Of a stretch of 57,154 nt of DNA, positions 49,485 through 57,154 are shown piece after piece; the stretch's first letter is position 1; each line of letters starts with the position of its first letter. Position numbers and translations under genes: made by a program. The notes beneath the pieces were generated by a model. That model was given only the letters and a program-made list of their open reading frames with translations, did no database searches and had not been told where the DNA came from. The stretch is from Alphaproteobacteria bacterium MarineAlpha3_Bin2 (GTDB taxonomy: Bacteria; Pseudomonadota; Alphaproteobacteria; Rhodospirillales; Casp-alpha2). The stretch covers positions 1 to 57,154 of the forward strand of contig PTLL01000005.1 in the NCBI GenBank assembly GCA_002938315.1. The letters run 5' to 3'.

Positions 49485-50399
49485 ATGCGAATTATCGTCA
49501 ACGGCCAACAGGCGTTCGGCAAGGTCTGCCTGGAAGCGATGTTGGACCGCGGCGACGACATTGTCGCCGTCTATTGTGCGCCTGATAAAGAGGGCAAACC
49601 CGTCGATCCGATCAAGGAGTTCGCGGTGGAAAAAGGACTGAACCTGATTCAGCCCCCCAATTACACGGATCAAAAAGTGTTGGACGAAATGCGGGACCTC
49701 AATGCCGACCTGATGGTGATGGCCTTTATGATCATTTTTGTACCCGAAGAAGCGCGCGACATCCCGACCCATGGCTCGATTTGTTTTCATCCGTCGCTGT
49801 TGCCCAAGCACCGGGGGCCGAGTTCCATTAACTGGCCGATCATCGGCGGCGCGACCAAATCGGGACTGACCATTTTCTGGCCCGACGATGGGCTCGATGA
49901 AGGTGATATCCTATTGCAGAAAAATATCGATATCGGCCCCGACGATACCTTGGGATCGGTTTATTTTGACAAGATATTCCCGCTTGGCGTGGAAGCGGTA
50001 CTGGAGGCTGTGGACCTGGTCAAGGCCGGCGATCCGCCGCACATCAAGCAGGACGAGGCCGATGCCACCTACGAAAGCTGGTGTAAGAAGGCGGACGCCG
50101 AAATCGACTGGTCGAAGCCGGTCGACGAGGTATACAACCTGATCAGGGGCACCAACCCGCAACCCGGGGCCTGGACCGTCCATAACGGTAACGAGCTGAA
50201 AATATTTGACTGCGCCAAGGTCGAAGCTGCCGGCGAGCCTGGCGAAGTGACCGACGTGAACGACGATGGCTTTACTGTCGCGGTCAATGGCGGTGGCATT
50301 GCGGTAAAACGTGTGCGGCCCCACGACGACAAGAAAATAGGAGCCGCCGATTACATCGAGAAAAGCGGCCTTGCCCAAGGAGCCCGGTTGGGAGGCTGA
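49485..50399 (+). CDS. Formyltransferase-fold protein, 10-formyl-THF hydrolase-like
   Basis: This 304-residue stand-alone protein has the N-terminal formyltransferase fold (about 1-200) and an Fmt C-terminal-like domain (about 200-290: YNLIRGTNPQPGAWTV). It is closer to the hydrolase half of animal 10-formyl-THF dehydrogenase (ALDH1L1) than to tRNA formyltransferase. The active-site block reads HGSICFHPSLLPKHRGPSS with His-102, then FWPDDGLDEGDIL with Asp-138, 36 residues apart exactly as in ALDH1L1 (His-106, Asp-142). There is no dehydrogenase domain. Its position between frc and fhs ties it to C1 flux. GGGGAGG precedes the ATG. Hydrolysis of 10-formyl-THF or formyl transfer from another donor are both possible. 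Confidence 0.85.
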   Translation: MRIIVNGQQAFGKVCLEAMLDRGDDIVAVYCAPDKEGKPVDPIKEFAVEKGLNLIQPPNYTDQKVLDEMRDLNADLMVMAFMIIFVPEEARDIPTHGSICFHPSLLPKHRGPSSINWPIIGGATKSGLTIFWPDDGLDEGDILLQKNIDIGPDDTLGSVYFDKIFPLGVEAVLEAVDLVKAGDPPHIKQDEADATYESWCKKADAEIDWSKPVDEVYNLIRGTNPQPGAWTVHNGNELKIFDCAKVEAAGEPGEVTDVNDDGFTVAVNGGGIAVKRVRPHDDKKIGAADYIEKSGLAQGARLGG

Positions 50400-50467
50400 G
50401 CGCCATCAATACGATTTGAATCGAAAGAAGCGGTTTCCAGACGAAACCCCAATAGAGGAAACATCCA

Positions 50468-52141
50468 ATGGCTAAGAGCGACATTGAAATAGCCCGTGAA
50501 TCGAAAATGCAGCCGATCGCCGAAATTGGCGAAAAGTTGGGTATTCCGGTCGAACACCTGCATCACTTCGGCCCCACCAAAGCCAAGGTTTCGTTTGAAT
50601 TCATCCGTTCCCTGGAAGATCGGCCGGAAGGGAAGTTGATCCTGGTCACCGCAATCACGCCGACGCCTGCCGGTGAAGGCAAGACAACAACCACCGTCGG
50701 CCTTGGCGATGCCCTCAACGCCATTGGCAAGAAAGCGACAATTTGCATCCGCGAACCGTCTTTGGGCCCGTGCTTCGGCATGAAGGGCGGGGCTGCCGGT
50801 GGTGGTTACGCCCAGGTTGTTCCCATGGAGGACATTAACCTCCACTTTACCGGTGATTTTCACGCCATCGGCGTCGCCCATAACCTGATGTCGGCGTTGA
50901 TCGACAACCACATCTATTGGGGCAATGAATTGGGGTTCGACGAACGCCGCGTTACCTGGCGCCGGGTCGTCGACATGAATGACCGGGCCTTGCGGGATAT
51001 TGTCACCTCCTTGGGCGGTGTTGCCAATGGTTTCCCGCGGGAATCCGGTTTCGATATCACGGTGGCGTCCGAAATTATGGCAATTTTCTGCCTGGCCACA
51101 GACTTGGCCGACTTGGAGGAAAGGATCGGGCGGATTGTTGTTGGCTATACCCGCAAGCGCGAACCGATCCACGCCATCGACATAAAGGCGCCCGGGCCGA
51201 TGACGGTGCTGCTGAAGGAAGCCCTGCAACCCAATCTGGTCCAAACCCTGGAAAACAACCCGGCCTTTATCCACGGTGGCCCGTTCGCCAACATCGCCCA
51301 CGGTTGTAATTCGGTGATGGCGACGAGAACGGCGTTGCGGTTGGCCGATTATGTGGTCACCGAGGCCGGATTCGGCGCCGATTTGGGGGCGGAAAAGTTC
51401 TTCGACATCAAATGCCGCCTGGCCGGGTTGAACCCCAGCGCCACCGTCGTCGTCGCTACCGTTCGCGCGCTCAAGATGCATGGCGGCGTCGGCAAGGATG
51501 AACTTGGCGACGAAAACGTCGAGGCTGTGACCAAGGGCTGTGAGAATCTTCGTCGCCACCTGCACAACGTCAAATCCTTCGGTGTTCCCGCGGTGGTCGC
51601 GGTCAACCGCTTTTCCGCCGATACGGATGCCGAAGTCGCCGCCGTGCGCGAAGGCGTCGAAGGCCTGGGCGTCGAGGTCATCGACTGCACCCACTGGGCC
51701 GATGGTTCAAAGGGCACCGAAAAATTGGCGGAGTATGTGGTCAAGATGGCCGACAGCGACGCCAGCCAGTTCGCTCCGCTGTATGAAGATGCCATGCCGT
51801 TGTGGGACAAGGCCAAGACGGTGGCGACCAAGCTTTATGGCGCCGATGACGTTATCGCCGACAAGAAGGTTCGTAATCAGTTCGCCGATCTACAGGACGC
51901 TGGCTATGGCCACCTGCCGGTTTGCATGGCCAAGACCCAATACAGTTTTTCCACGGACCCCAATCTCAAGGGCGCGCCGTCCGGCCATGTGGTGCCAATC
52001 CGCGAGGTGCGGCTATCGGCCGGCGCCGGGTTTATCGTTGTCGTTTGCGGTGAGATTATGACCATGCCGGGCCTGCCCCGGGTGCCGTCGGCCCACGCTA
52101 TTCACCTTAACAAAGACGGGGTGATCGAAGGCCTGTTCTAA
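50468..52141 (+). CDS. fhs: Formate-tetrahydrofolate ligase
   Basis: This 557-residue enzyme interconverts formate, THF and ATP with 10-formyl-THF, ADP and phosphate. The ATP loop [18 protein letters not shown] (about 64-81) and the family blocks [37 protein letters not shown] and [13 protein letters not shown] are intact. Length matches the family (about 555). Co-located with oxc and frc, it can feed formate from oxalate into the folate pool, or run backwards to make ATP. It ends 3 nt before the convergent Ntn-hydrolase gene. Confidence 0.97.
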   Translation: MAKSDIEIARESKMQPIAEIGEKLGIPVEHLHHFGPTKAKVSFEFIRSLEDRPEGKLILVTAITPTPAGEGKTTTTVGLGDALNAIGKKATICIREPSLGPCFGMKGGAAGGGYAQVVPMEDINLHFTGDFHAIGVAHNLMSALIDNHIYWGNELGFDERRVTWRRVVDMNDRALRDIVTSLGGVANGFPRESGFDITVASEIMAIFCLATDLADLEERIGRIVVGYTRKREPIHAIDIKAPGPMTVLLKEALQPNLVQTLENNPAFIHGGPFANIAHGCNSVMATRTALRLADYVVTEAGFGADLGAEKFFDIKCRLAGLNPSATVVVATVRALKMHGGVGKDELGDENVEAVTKGCENLRRHLHNVKSFGVPAVVAVNRFSADTDAEVAAVREGVEGLGVEVIDCTHWADGSKGTEKLAEYVVKMADSDASQFAPLYEDAMPLWDKAKTVATKLYGADDVIADKKVRNQFADLQDAGYGHLPVCMAKTQYSFSTDPNLKGAPSGHVVPIREVRLSAGAGFIVVVCGEIMTMPGLPRVPSAHAIHLNKDGVIEGLF

Positions 52142-52144
52142 GTT

Positions 52145-53734
52145 CTAATAGCCGATTGCGCAGCCGTCCTTGCGAGGCTCCGAGCCCCCGGTCAGCACGC
52201 CTTCATCCCAATCGATCCGGATCGCCTGAGCGCCACCTATGGGCTTGGTCGGCGAGGCGGTTTTGTGGCCCATGGCTTGCAAGGTTTTGACGGTTTCGGC
52301 GGGCACGCCGCTTTCCACATCCACCGGGCCTCCCACATTCGGAAATAGCCGGGGCAGGTCCATGGCTTCTTGGAGGTCGAGGCCATGCTCGAAAAGATTG
52401 GTCAGGAAATAGGCGTGGCCGACTGCTTGGTATTGGCCGCCCATGACCCCAAAGGGCATTACCGCGCGGCCGTCTTTGACCAACATGCCGGGGATGATGG
52501 TGTGCATGGGCCGTTTGCCTGGCTGAATGCAATTCGCATGGGCGGGGTCAAGGTTAAAACTGAACCCCCGGTTTTGTAGGACAACGCCGGTTTTTGGTGC
52601 CACCAACCCGGACCCGAACGACATGAACAGGGAATTGATGAAGCTAACAGCGTTGCGATCCTTGTCGACGACGCAAAGATAAACGGTGTCCCCACCCGGC
52701 AAACCGGTGGAGGCGGGATTGACCGTCGCCTTGCCGGGGTTGATTTGGTCGCGCAACTGGGCCGCATGGTCGGCGGATAACAACATATCCACCGGGACAT
52801 CGACTTGGTCAGGGTCGCTGACCAGCGCATTCCGTTCCGCATAGGCCAACCGCCCGGCCTCGATAAACAGGTGCAGGCGTTCCGGGGATAACGGGTCAAG
52901 CTTGTCCAGGCCCATCTCAGCTAGAATATTCAATATGATAAGGGCGGCGATCCCTTGCCCGTTTGGGGGGCATTCGTAAACCTCATGGCCGCGATAGGAC
53001 GTCTTGATGGGGGTGACGTATTGGCCAGCGGCATTGGTGAAATCGTCTAGGACATGGCCACCGCCGAGGCTTTGCAGGTGGCCGACAATATCTTCGGCAA
53101 CGGCGCCCTGATAGAACCCGTCGCGGCCTTCCGCCGCGATCACTTCCAGAGTCGCCGCCAATTCCGTTTGCCGGTGAAGGCTTCCGGGCTTGGGGGCGGT
53201 GCCATCCGGCAGGTAAATCCGTTTCGCCGTCGGGTCCTTGGCCAACATGGCCTCACACAGTTTCCAATCGAAACCAATTCGGTCGTGGATGGGAAACCCC
53301 TCGTGGGCGTAATGGATGGCGTATTGAAGCGCATCTGCGATCGAACGGGTGCCGTGATCTTCAAGCAACCGGCACCAAGCATCGACCGCGCCGGGTACGG
53401 TTACCGCGTGGGGTGAATGTTCGGTGATTTCGCTAACGCCTTGGTCCGCGAACCATTCCGGCGTTGCTTGGCCCGGAGCCCGCCCGGACCCATTAAAGGC
53501 GATAATTTCGCCACTGCCTTCAGGCGCGTAAAGAACGAAGCAATCACCGCCGATGCCCGTCGATTGTGGTTCGACGACGCCCTGCACGGCACATGCCGCC
53601 ACTGCCGCGTCCATGGCGTTGCCGCCCGACCTAAGCACATCTATGGCCGCTGACGTCGCCAATGGATGGGACGTCGCCGCCATTCCGCCAGCCGCATGAA
53701 CCGGCGAACGACCGGGGTGTTCTAGGTTTCTCAT
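52145..53734 (-). CDS. Gamma-glutamyltransferase-family Ntn hydrolase, candidate oxamate amidohydrolase
   Basis: This 529-residue autocatalytic Ntn hydrolase has the maturation Thr at position 350 (STGLPGGDTVYLCVVD). It lacks a signal peptide (MRNLEHPGRSPVHAAGGMAA), so it is cytoplasmic, unlike most periplasmic gamma-glutamyltransferases. The Klebsiella oxamate amidohydrolase HpxW belongs to the same family, is of similar length and yields oxalate and ammonia. Encoding next to oxc/frc makes an oxalate-forming amidase attractive but unproven. Other acylases of the family are possible. It converges on fhs. Confidence 0.82.
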   Translation of the reverse strand: MRNLEHPGRSPVHAAGGMAATSHPLATSAAIDVLRSGGNAMDAAVAACAVQGVVEPQSTGIGGDCFVLYAPEGSGEIIAFNGSGRAPGQATPEWFADQGVSEITEHSPHAVTVPGAVDAWCRLLEDHGTRSIADALQYAIHYAHEGFPIHDRIGFDWKLCEAMLAKDPTAKRIYLPDGTAPKPGSLHRQTELAATLEVIAAEGRDGFYQGAVAEDIVGHLQSLGGGHVLDDFTNAAGQYVTPIKTSYRGHEVYECPPNGQGIAALIILNILAEMGLDKLDPLSPERLHLFIEAGRLAYAERNALVSDPDQVDVPVDMLLSADHAAQLRDQINPGKATVNPASTGLPGGDTVYLCVVDKDRNAVSFINSLFMSFGSGLVAPKTGVVLQNRGFSFNLDPAHANCIQPGKRPMHTIIPGMLVKDGRAVMPFGVMGGQYQAVGHAYFLTNLFEHGLDLQEAMDLPRLFPNVGGPVDVESGVPAETVKTLQAMGHKTASPTKPIGGAQAIRIDWDEGVLTGGSEPRKDGCAIGY

Positions 53735-53843
53735 GGGTACCCAAATGGTTTATTCCCACCGATCTTAGCGGAATTCTTACAGGGCACTAGCCACTTTTAT
53801 GCGATTGGGCTATTCTGTTTTCGAGTACAAGGGAGGGGGTAAG

Positions 53844-53862
53844 GGATTTATTGAAATAATCC
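53844..53862. promoter_or_regulatory. Interrupted palindrome before the second Tct importer
   Basis: GGATTTATT (53844-53852) and AAATAATCC (53854-53862) form an imperfect inverted repeat 60 nt before the tctC start. The 190-nt gap also holds TGGGTACCCA (53734-53743), which abuts the Ntn-hydrolase start. Confidence 0.35.
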
Positions 53863-53924
53863 TTTCCTCGGGAGTTTTCCCGCTCCTTCCTTGAAAACAA
53901 AACAGTTTCTTTAGGGAGGACCCA

Positions 53925-54911
53925 ATGAAGAAAATCTTATTCCGCGGCTTGACCGCGGGTATTGCCGTCATTGCGGCGGTTGCTTTTTACACCCCGACTG
54001 TCGCCGAGGCGGCGGGTCAGGCGCCGCAATGTTCCAACGCCCGATTGATCGTGCCGTGGAAAGCCGGCGGCGGCACCCAGGTGATCTTTGCCATCTTCGA
54101 AAAAGTCGTTCAGAAGATGAATATCAAATCCAAAATCAAACTGCAGATGATTCCCGGCCAGGGCGGCAACAAGGGCGCCAAGGAAGCGGCCAAGGCCAAG
54201 CCCGATGGCTGCACCCTGTTCGCCATCCACCAGAGCGCCGTCACCAGCTATCTCAACGGCCGCATCCCTTACCACTACAACAACTTCGAAACCATTGCGC
54301 AGATAACCTCGACGCCCGACATCATGGGTGCCGGCAAAAATGTTCCGTGGAAGACCTTCGCCGAATTCAAGAAAGGCGTGTTGGCGGCGCCGGGCATCAT
54401 CACGGTGGGTGCAACGTTTGGTTCCACCAGCCAGTTCAATTGGTTGATTCTGGAATCCCTGACCGGCATGAAATTCAAGTTCGTTCCCTATGACGGCACG
54501 GCTGATCGCATGACGGCCCTCCTTTCCGGCGCCGTGATGTTGGGCGGGCTTAATGTCGCCTCGGGCAAAAAGCATCTCCAAAGCGGTGCCTTAAAGGGAT
54601 TTGCCATTGCGGCAAATAAGCGGTCCAAGACGTTCCCGGACATGCCGACCCTTAAGGAACTGGGCGTTGACATGATCTATACCCTCGACCGCGGCATCGT
54701 CGCGCCGAAGGGCACGCCCAGGGCTATCGTTGATTATTGGGCCGATGTCTTCAAAACGGCCGCCGCGTCTCCTGAATTTACGAAGGCGATGGATGCCAAG
54801 GACACAGGCGTCGGTTATCTCGGGCCGGATGACTACCGCAAATGGGCGGATAAAATGTACAAGGACCATGAAACGATCGCCATTAAGATCGGCATGTGGA
54901 AGAAAAAATAA
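53925..54911 (+). CDS. Tct importer substrate-binding protein (Bug/TctC family), second system
   Basis: This 328-residue periplasmic binding protein has a signal peptide ending near TVAEAA (about residue 30). The mature start AGQAPQCSNARLIVPWKAGG differs from the first system and includes two Cys that may form a disulphide (APQCSN and PDGCTL). QMIPGQGGNKGAKEAAKAKP and FPDMPTLKELGVDMIY are Bug-typical. It and the first binding protein have the same length but low similarity, so they probably bind different ligands. AGGGAGGA precedes the ATG. Confidence 0.93.
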   Translation: MKKILFRGLTAGIAVIAAVAFYTPTVAEAAGQAPQCSNARLIVPWKAGGGTQVIFAIFEKVVQKMNIKSKIKLQMIPGQGGNKGAKEAAKAKPDGCTLFAIHQSAVTSYLNGRIPYHYNNFETIAQITSTPDIMGAGKNVPWKTFAEFKKGVLAAPGIITVGATFGSTSQFNWLILESLTGMKFKFVPYDGTADRMTALLSGAVMLGGLNVASGKKHLQSGALKGFAIAANKRSKTFPDMPTLKELGVDMIYTLDRGIVAPKGTPRAIVDYWADVFKTAAASPEFTKAMDAKDTGVGYLGPDDYRKWADKMYKDHETIAIKIGMWKKK

Positions 54912-54937
54912 CAACAACGGATCAATTCGTTTGAATT

Positions 54938-54972
54938 CGGCCCGGGCCGTCATGTGTGGTCCGGGCCGTTTT
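54938..54972 (+). terminator. Attenuator hairpin between tctC and tctB of the second system
   Basis: CGGCCCGG (54938-54945) pairs perfectly with CCGGGCCG (54961-54968) and TTTT follows. It would reduce readthrough so that the binding protein is made in excess of the membrane subunits. Confidence 0.65.
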
Positions 54973-54991
54973 CAATTCCAGAGAGGCATTC

Positions 54992-55492
54992 ATGGAACGT
55001 TTTAACCGTGATTCTGTCATAGCCATCGCATTGCTGTTGTTTTGCGGTGTTCTTTTCTGGTCCAGCTTTGATATTCGCACGCCTAATTACGGCGTCCTGT
55101 CACCTGCCACATGGCCTAGGGTGGTTATCGGCGTTATCATATTCCTGTCCTTGATTTACCTGGCCCAGTCACTTCGGGGCGACCCTGAAACCGAAACGTT
55201 GGAAAAGTCCGACCGTGAACCGGGGTTCCGGGGGTGGATCAAATACTGGCGTAACCCGCTTTGGTGTTTCGCGCTGTTTTTTGCCTATCTGTCCTTACTG
55301 CCGGTGCTCGGCATGTTGATTGACGGGATTCTCTTCGTCTATGTGCTGATGGGTGTTCTCGGCGGCTGGGACGGTAAAAAGCCTCTGGTTCACGGTTTTA
55401 TCGCCGTGATTGCCATCGGTTCCATGTGGAGCTTGTTTACCTTCGGTCTAGACGTGATGCTGCCACCCGGCATGTTCATGGGCCATTTTTAG
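54992..55492 (+). CDS. Tct importer small membrane protein (TctB family), second system
   Basis: This 166-residue TctB-family protein has four predicted membrane segments (SVIAIALLLFCGVLFWSS, VVIGVIIFLSLIYLA, LWCFALFFAYLSLLPVLGML, FIAVIAIGSMWSLFTFGL). The start at 54992 is chosen by GAGAGG 5 nt upstream. TctA follows after 9 nt. Confidence 0.9.
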   Translation: MERFNRDSVIAIALLLFCGVLFWSSFDIRTPNYGVLSPATWPRVVIGVIIFLSLIYLAQSLRGDPETETLEKSDREPGFRGWIKYWRNPLWCFALFFAYLSLLPVLGMLIDGILFVYVLMGVLGGWDGKKPLVHGFIAVIAIGSMWSLFTFGLDVMLPPGMFMGHF

Positions 55493-55501
55493 GAGACGGT
55501 G

Positions 55502-57154
55502 GTGGTTATCGACAACGTTCTCGGCGCCCTCGACGTGCTCGCCAACGGCCATGCTTTTTTGCTGATGGCGGTGGGCGTCGCCGCCGGCCTGATCGCCGGC
55601 GCTATTCCCGGATTCACCATCGCCATGGCGGTGGTGCTGACCCTACCGTTCACCTTCAACATGCCGCCGCATTTGGGGCTGGCGACCATGGTCAGCGTCC
55701 TCGTCGGCGGCCTGTCGGGCGGCCTGATGGCGGGGATATTGACCGGCATTCCCGGCACGCCTTCATCAGTGGCGACCACGTTTGACGGCTTTCCCATGGC
55801 GAGGAACGGTGAACCGGGCCTGGCGCTCGGCATCGGCGTGTGGTCGTCGTTCTGCGGCGGCATCATCAGCGCCGTTCTGCTGATGACCATGGCGCCGCAG
55901 TTGGCCCAGATCGGGTTGGAATTCAACCCATGGGGCTACTTTATGTTGGTGATCTTCGCGCTCACCATCACCGCCAGCCTGGCCGGCAAAAACATGGTCA
56001 AGGGCCTGATCGCCGGCGCTTTGGGGTTGTTGGTGCGGACTGTCGGCGAGGATGAAGCCGCCGGCATGGCCCGATTTGACTTCGGCTCCGATGGGCTGTT
56101 AGGGGGCTTCGACTTCATCGCCGTTCTGATCGGGCTTTTCGCCTTCAGTCAGTTGTTGAACGATGTCCGTGACCCGGAAAAGGCGAAAAAATCGCTAACC
56201 CAACAAAGCAACATGCAGGTCAGGATTGAGCATCGGCGCGCCATCGCCGAAATTTTGAAGCGCTGGCAGATCGTCATCCGATCTTCGCTGATCGGCGTGT
56301 TTACCGGCATCCTGCCCGGCGCCGGCGGCTCCATCGCCAATATTCTCGCCTACGACCAAGCCAAGAAGGCGTCGAAGTACCCGGAAAAATTCGGCACCGG
56401 CATTCCCGATGGCATCATCGCGCCGGAAAGTTCCAACAACGCGGTCGAAGGCGGCGCGTTGATTATTTTGATGGCGTTGGGCATTCCCGGCGACGTGACC
56501 GCGGCAATTATGCTGGGCGCCCTGCTGATGCACGACGTCGTTCCCGGCCCGTCGTTCATCACCGATGAACCGGTGCTGGCCTATTCCATCTTCATCTCGT
56601 TTTTTATCGCCACCTTCATGATGATCGGTCTGCAATCGATCATGCTCAAGGTCTTCGTCCGGGTCACCAAGGTTCCCATGTATGTGTTGGCAAGCATCAT
56701 CCTGGGCTTTTGCGGTATCGGCGTGTTCGCGCTGCAAAACGTCACCTTTGACCTGTGGACGTTGTTGTGGTTCGGAATTCTCGGGTTCACCATGCGCCAT
56801 TTTGGCTTCCCCCTGGCGCCGATGATCTTGGGCGTCGTGCTCGGCAACATCGCCGAACTCAACCTGGCCCGGGCCTTGGCGATCAACTCGGACCTGACGC
56901 CCTTCTTTACCCGACCGTGGTCGTTGTTCTTCATGATTGTCGCGGGGTTCTCCGCCCTGTTTCCGTTGTTCCAGGGGCATCGGGTAAAGGAGAAGTTTTG
57001 GACCCTGTTCTACCTGCCGGCGGCGTGTTTCGCCGTCTCCCTCCCGCTATTCATGATGGGTGGGATCCCCCGGACGGTGCTGGCGATGGTTTTGATTGCT
57101 TACGGCGCGTATCAGTTATGGCGTCGCCGTCAAAACGGCTGGCGGTTTGAGGCA
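55502..57154 (+). CDS. Tct importer large membrane protein (TctA family), second system, cut by window end
   Basis: At least 551 codons are open from a GTG at 55502 (GGAG 6 nt upstream; GTG at 55499 is possible) to the window end with no stop. TctA signatures are visible: GAIPGFTIAMAVVLTLP, GGLSGGLMAGILTGIPGTP, GILPGAGGSIANILAYDQA and GIIAPESSNNAVEGGAL. TctA proteins are usually about 500 residues, so this one has extra C-terminal membrane segments (FWTLFYLPAACFAVSLPLFM, TVLAMVLIAYGAYQLW). The first system's TctA lacks this tail. Confidence 0.95.
   Translation, partial: MVIDNVLGALDVLANGHAFLLMAVGVAAGLIAGAIPGFTIAMAVVLTLPFTFNMPPHLGLATMVSVLVGGLSGGLMAGILTGIPGTPSSVATTFDGFPMARNGEPGLALGIGVWSSFCGGIISAVLLMTMAPQLAQIGLEFNPWGYFMLVIFALTITASLAGKNMVKGLIAGALGLLVRTVGEDEAAGMARFDFGSDGLLGGFDFIAVLIGLFAFSQLLNDVRDPEKAKKSLTQQSNMQVRIEHRRAIAEILKRWQIVIRSSLIGVFTGILPGAGGSIANILAYDQAKKASKYPEKFGTGIPDGIIAPESSNNAVEGGALIILMALGIPGDVTAAIMLGALLMHDVVPGPSFITDEPVLAYSIFISFFIATFMMIGLQSIMLKVFVRVTKVPMYVLASIILGFCGIGVFALQNVTFDLWTLLWFGILGFTMRHFGFPLAPMILGVVLGNIAELNLARALAINSDLTPFFTRPWSLFFMIVAGFSALFPLFQGHRVKEKFWTLFYLPAACFAVSLPLFMMGGIPRTVLAMVLIAYGAYQLWRRRQNGWRFEA

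Noticed and set aside
50351-51694. 447-codon minus-strand open frame
   Set aside because: Antisense shadow of fhs, with no recognisable domain or ribosome site.

Overview
The window is a GC-rich chromosomal segment of an alphaproteobacterium, most likely Rhodospirillales-like. I infer this from the gene families, not from a marker phylogeny. The PurS/PurQ/PurL three-subunit FGAM synthase, DUF1476, DUF4167, DUF1178 and DUF1127 proteins, the BolA-Grx4 pair, and the order prfA-prmC-DUF4167-clpB are all characteristic of that class. No rRNA, tRNA, CRISPR array or insertion sequence was recognised.

Positions 1 to about 37,000 are mostly core genome. An aldo/keto reductase cut by the window edge, an HNH nuclease, a DUF1127 protein, an ArsR regulator, rpsD and a DMT exporter come first. 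A minus-strand purine cluster follows: purC-purS-purQ-rhomboid-[TPR/aldolase remnants]-purL-DJ-1-bolA-grxD. Next are an NRDE protein, DUF1476, purB, an MFS-radC-map-sfsA block, a secreted protein of unknown family, a BioC-like methyltransferase and a frame-broken comF. grxC, a nitrilase-family hydrolase, a second MFS protein and ubiG lead into a long plus-strand run: lysC, rodZ, ispG, hisS, hemA, prfA, prmC, DUF4167 and clpB. clpB has a good heat-shock-type promoter.

Positions 36,850 to 40,000 look accessory. They hold a dispersed-type palindromic repeat, a Phd/PIN toxin-antitoxin pair with a repeated AT-rich operator candidate, an M23 peptidase, and debris of two membrane-protein genes joined head to head.

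Positions 39,983 to the end form a metabolic island centred on oxalate. Oxalyl-CoA decarboxylase (oxc), formyl-CoA:oxalate CoA-transferase (frc), a stand-alone 10-formyl-THF-hydrolase-like formyltransferase and formate-THF ligase (fhs) lie in one run behind a GntR/FCD regulator. A convergent cytoplasmic gamma-glutamyltransferase-family enzyme is a candidate oxamate amidohydrolase. Two complete-looking tripartite tricarboxylate (TctCBA) importers flank the block, the second cut by the window end. A divergent SucCD-type acid-CoA ligase with altered substrate loops sits next to the first importer. Matching TGGTATACCA-type palindromes lie before the first importer and before the regulator, suggesting one regulon. 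The proposal is that oxalate (and perhaps oxamate) is imported, decarboxylated to formyl-CoA and passed to the folate C1 pool. The unusual part is the pairing of the formyltransferase-like protein with Fhs.

Three broken loci (TPR/aldolase, comF, membrane-protein debris) carry frameshifts, two of them at homopolymers. Genuine decay and assembly error cannot be separated from the sequence alone.
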